DNA of 16,024 bases from NCBI GenBank assembly GCA_013043085.1, contig JABDOU010000148.1:1-16024 (forward strand), read 5' to 3'. The notes below the pieces were generated by a model that saw only the letters and a program-made list of their open reading frames with translations, had not been told where the DNA came from and did no database searches. Shown piece by piece: positions 13,967-16,024 of the stretch. The stretch comes from Acidimicrobiia bacterium (GTDB taxonomy: Bacteria; Actinomycetota; Acidimicrobiia; Spongiisociales; SHLN01). Each line of letters opens with the position of its first letter. The first letter of the stretch is position 1. Position numbers and translations under genes: made by a program.

Positions 13967-15319
13967 CTAGTTCCTTTCTTCGTGTGCACGTCCGAGCGAC
14001 TTGAGAGCTTGCGCCTCTGTCAAAACGGATTTGTGAAGATCGCCGAGGCTGACCGACTCGTTCGGCCCATGGATCGACGATGTCGGGTCCGCCACGCCGG
14101 TCAGCAGTATTTCGGCTTCCGGATATCGAGAGGCAAATGCAGCAACGAACGGAATTGAGCCACCGGCACCCATGTGCACAGCCGGAGTGCCGAATGAATC
14201 TTGCATCGCCGCAGCCATGGCGGTCGCCGCCGCTCCTGACGTGGTGAGCTCGAACGGCTTACCGACCGATCCTCTCGTGATCGCGACGTCCGCCCCCCAC
14301 GGTGTGTTGTTTCGGATGTGGCTTTCGAGGATGTCGAGCGCCACGTCTGGATCTTGTCCCGGTGCTATTCGCAACGAGATCTTGGCGGAAGCAGATGCGA
14401 CGAGTGCGTTGACGGCCGTATCGAGCCGAGGAGCATTGATGGCCAGCACCGCAATCGCAGGCTGCCTCCACAGCCGGCTTGTCAGGGAGCCCTTCCCGAT
14501 GAAGTCGACGCCGGCGATCATCCCGGCCTGGACGCGTAGCTCGCTTTCTGTGAGGTCGAGATCTTCCGCCTGACTCTCTATGAGTCCCTCCACCGCCACC
14601 GATCCGTCCGGGTTGTGAAACGTGGCAATGAGACGACTCAAGACCGTGAGGGCGTCCGGCACGGCGCCTCCGAACATGCCGCTGTGCACTTCGGCCTCGA
14701 GGACACGGATGGTCACCGTGCAATCGACCAGGCCGCGAAGCGAGGTAGTCAACGCGGGTTCTCCCTCTCTCCAGTTTCCTGAGTCCCCGATGATGATCAC
14801 GTCCGCACGGAGTTCTTCGATGTGCCGGTCCAGAAACTCGGTGAGGTGGATCGAGCCGATTTCTTCCTCGCCCTCAACCAGCACCTTTACCCCTACGGGC
14901 AGGTGATCGGCCAAAGCTGACATCGCTCCGAGGTGCATGGCCAACCCCGCCTTGTCGTCGGCGGAACCGCGACCGTAGAGCCGGCCGGATCGTTCGGTGG
15001 GTTCGAAGGGATCAGATGTCCATGCATCTGCAGGTCCGATCGGCTGGACATCGTGGTGCGCATACAGCAGCACGGTCGGAGCTCCGGCATGAGCCTCCCA
15101 CGAACCGAACACTGCCGGGTGGGCACCTTCCAGGCGCAGGATGTCGGTGGTCGGAAATCCAACTTCCGACAATTGATTCCGCGTGAACATGGCCGATTCT
15201 TCGACATCGTCGTCGTGCATGGGGTCCGCCGAAATCGATGGAATCCGAACGTGACGCTCGAGTAATTCCCGGGTACGCGACATGCCCTTCTCGACGGCAA
15301 TCCGGAGTGTGTCATCCAT
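13967..15319 (-). CDS. M20 family metallopeptidase, dipeptidase-like
   Basis: A 450-residue cytoplasmic di-zinc peptidase of the M20 family, close to the carnosinase/CNDP2-like dipeptidases. The zinc and catalytic residues are all present: VLLYAHHDVQP (H88 ligand, D90 catalytic), LYGRGSADDKAG (D121 bridging), VEGEEEIGS (E152 general base, E153 ligand), IIGDSGNW (D179 ligand) and SSIHGPNESV near the end (last His ligand). The lid or dimerisation domain lies at about 195-360, with EVHSGMFGGAVPD as its typical start. It probably hydrolyses dipeptides or related amides; the exact substrate cannot be told. It has no good ribosome site. A TAGTCT box just upstream suggests an almost leaderless mRNA. 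The Cys-rich ORF follows it in the same transcript. Confidence 0.92.
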   Translation of the reverse strand: MDDTLRIAVEKGMSRTRELLERHVRIPSISADPMHDDDVEESAMFTRNQLSEVGFPTTDILRLEGAHPAVFGSWEAHAGAPTVLLYAHHDVQPIGPADAWTSDPFEPTERSGRLYGRGSADDKAGLAMHLGAMSALADHLPVGVKVLVEGEEEIGSIHLTEFLDRHIEELRADVIIIGDSGNWREGEPALTTSLRGLVDCTVTIRVLEAEVHSGMFGGAVPDALTVLSRLIATFHNPDGSVAVEGLIESQAEDLDLTESELRVQAGMIAGVDFIGKGSLTSRLWRQPAIAVLAINAPRLDTAVNALVASASAKISLRIAPGQDPDVALDILESHIRNNTPWGADVAITRGSVGKPFELTTSGAAATAMAAAMQDSFGTPAVHMGAGGSIPFVAAFASRYPEAEILLTGVADPTSSIHGPNESVSLGDLHKSVLTEAQALKSLGRAHEERN

Positions 15320-15328
15320 GAGGGCGGC

Positions 15329-15334
15329 AGACTA
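15329..15334 (-). promoter_or_regulatory. Candidate -10 box for the M20 peptidase gene
   Basis: On the minus strand this reads TAGTCT (TAnnnT). A start 7 bases downstream would be near 15322, only about 3 bases before the ATG at 15319. It lies 5 bases from the opposite-facing -10 box at 15340-15345. Confidence 0.4.
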
Positions 15335-15339
15335 CCGCG

Positions 15340-15345
15340 TATGCT
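15340..15345 (+). promoter_or_regulatory. Candidate -10 box giving a leaderless mRNA for the membrane protein
   Basis: TATGCT fits TAnnnT and ends 6 bases before the ATG at 15352, so the predicted transcript begins at the start codon. The only purine-rich bases (AGG) touch the ATG and are too close to act as a ribosome site. There is no clear -35 box. Confidence 0.45.
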
Positions 15346-15351
15346 CGCAGG

Positions 15352-16024
15352 ATGACCCCGGTTGAGCGTGCCTTGGTAACCTTCGTGCGCTGGGTAGTGC
15401 CCGCGCTGATCATCGCAACAGTTCTCGGTTTCGGGTTCGCCCCGGTGCAGGCCTCGTCCGCCGCAGTCGTGGTGCAGCTCGGTCTCATCGCTTTGTGGGG
15501 AGTTGCGCTGAGTGCCCGCCTGGTGAGCGGCGTTGCGTCATCTGACCGTCTCTGGTTCCCCACGCTGTCGGCGTCCGCCAGACGACTGAGCACCGCCGTT
15601 GGAATGATCGGGCTGTCTACGTTCGGGACGATGCTTGTGACGCTCGCGTCCTCGGCCGCACTCAGATGGCACCCTTCAACCCAATTCCTTCAGTTGATCT
15701 CCACAGCCGATATTGCCTGGGTGGTAGCGGGAGTGATGGTCGGACTTGCGATGCGCACGGACAAACGTGTGTGGCTTCCAACCGGGATCGCAGTTGCCGC
15801 GATATGTACATGGTCGATGTATCGCTATTTGTCCGCTGTGGGATTTGGTCCGGAAGGCGAATGGATCGTCCGGGCGACCGAGCTGTGGCGCCTGGTCATA
15901 CCTTTCGATATTGCTGCCGCTGCTATGGCATTGGTTGCGGTCTGGTACGGAGTCCGGGCGCGCACGGTCTCGGATCAACAGGTCGATCGCGGATTGGTAG
16001 AGATCTCTGACGGCCGCCAGCGGC
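15352..16024 (+). CDS. Multi-pass membrane protein of unknown function (3' end beyond the window)
   Basis: The frame from ATG 15352 is open to the window edge (224 complete codons), so the gene is partial at its 3' end. The visible part starts MTPVERALVTFVRWVVPALI and contains about six hydrophobic segments (roughly residues 12-31, 37-56, 80-102, 116-134, 141-158, 181-203), separated by short polar loops such as SARLVSGVASSDRLW and AMRTDKRVW. It ends in a more polar stretch (DQQVDRGLVEISDGRQR). No Cys-Pro, Glu-rich or transporter signature is seen, and I do not recognise the family. It diverges from the M20 gene with only 32 bases between the two start codons. A TATGCT box suggests a leaderless mRNA. 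Codon use is like that of its neighbours. Confidence 0.75.
   Translation, partial: MTPVERALVTFVRWVVPALIIATVLGFGFAPVQASSAAVVVQLGLIALWGVALSARLVSGVASSDRLWFPTLSASARRLSTAVGMIGLSTFGTMLVTLASSAALRWHPSTQFLQLISTADIAWVVAGVMVGLAMRTDKRVWLPTGIAVAAICTWSMYRYLSAVGFGPEGEWIVRATELWRLVIPFDIAAAAMALVAVWYGVRARTVSDQQVDRGLVEISDGRQR

Overview
The window is a gene-dense (roughly 60% G+C) bacterial chromosome segment. Several traits suggest an actinobacterium, possibly an uncultured Acidimicrobiia-like lineage: GTG/TTG starts, TAnnnT-type -10 boxes placed so that some transcripts would begin at or next to the start codon, a LysM-RlpA cell-wall protein, a DUF3048 protein carrying Asp-rich propeller-type repeats, and a CcdA/TlpA-like redox pair. 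This placement is an inference from gene content. No rRNA, tRNA, CRISPR array, insertion sequence or phage gene was seen, and no gene-free stretch exceeds about 210 bases.

Left part (1-3520, + strand): the 3' end of a DUF58 protein overlaps by 4 bases a membrane-anchored VWA (BatA-like) protein, followed 9 bases later by a RecQ-type helicase. The first two are the usual tail of a MoxR-DUF58-VWA operon. RecQ is an unusual third member; it has an N-terminal extension and lacks the winged-helix part of the RQC region. A 199-base spacer with a stop-codon hairpin and three 15-bp tandem repeats separates RecQ from a secreted protein (3720-5447) that joins Asp-rich repeats to a DUF3048 domain.

Middle part (5522-8991, - strand): a fatty-acid beta-oxidation pair. 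A FadI-type thiolase is translationally coupled (TGATG) to a FadJ-type fused enoyl-CoA hydratase/3-hydroxyacyl-CoA dehydrogenase. A 240-base region holding divergent promoters leads to a + strand group (9232-11702): a membrane-tethered TlpA/DipZ-like thioredoxin-fold protein, a small six-segment CcdA-like membrane protein with paired intramembrane cysteines, and a secreted protein with four LysM repeats plus an RlpA double-psi barrel. The first two would form an extracytoplasmic thiol-redox relay.

Right part (11745-16024): a small orphan ORF (-), a DUF1801-like protein overlapping a ROK sugar kinase (+), a cysteine-rich hypothetical protein downstream of an M20 dipeptidase (both -), and a divergently transcribed membrane protein that runs off the window. 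Three of these genes have -10-like hexamers at the distance expected for leaderless or near-leaderless mRNAs. A 28-bp imperfect inverted repeat lies where the ROK and M20/Cys-rich units converge.

Most genes belong to familiar families. The points most worth a second look are the RecQ architecture, the DUF3048 fusion, the compact CcdA/TlpA relay next to a peptidoglycan-binding RlpA, the 15-bp repeats, the leaderless divergent promoter, and the convergent inverted repeat with its coding-like remnant.
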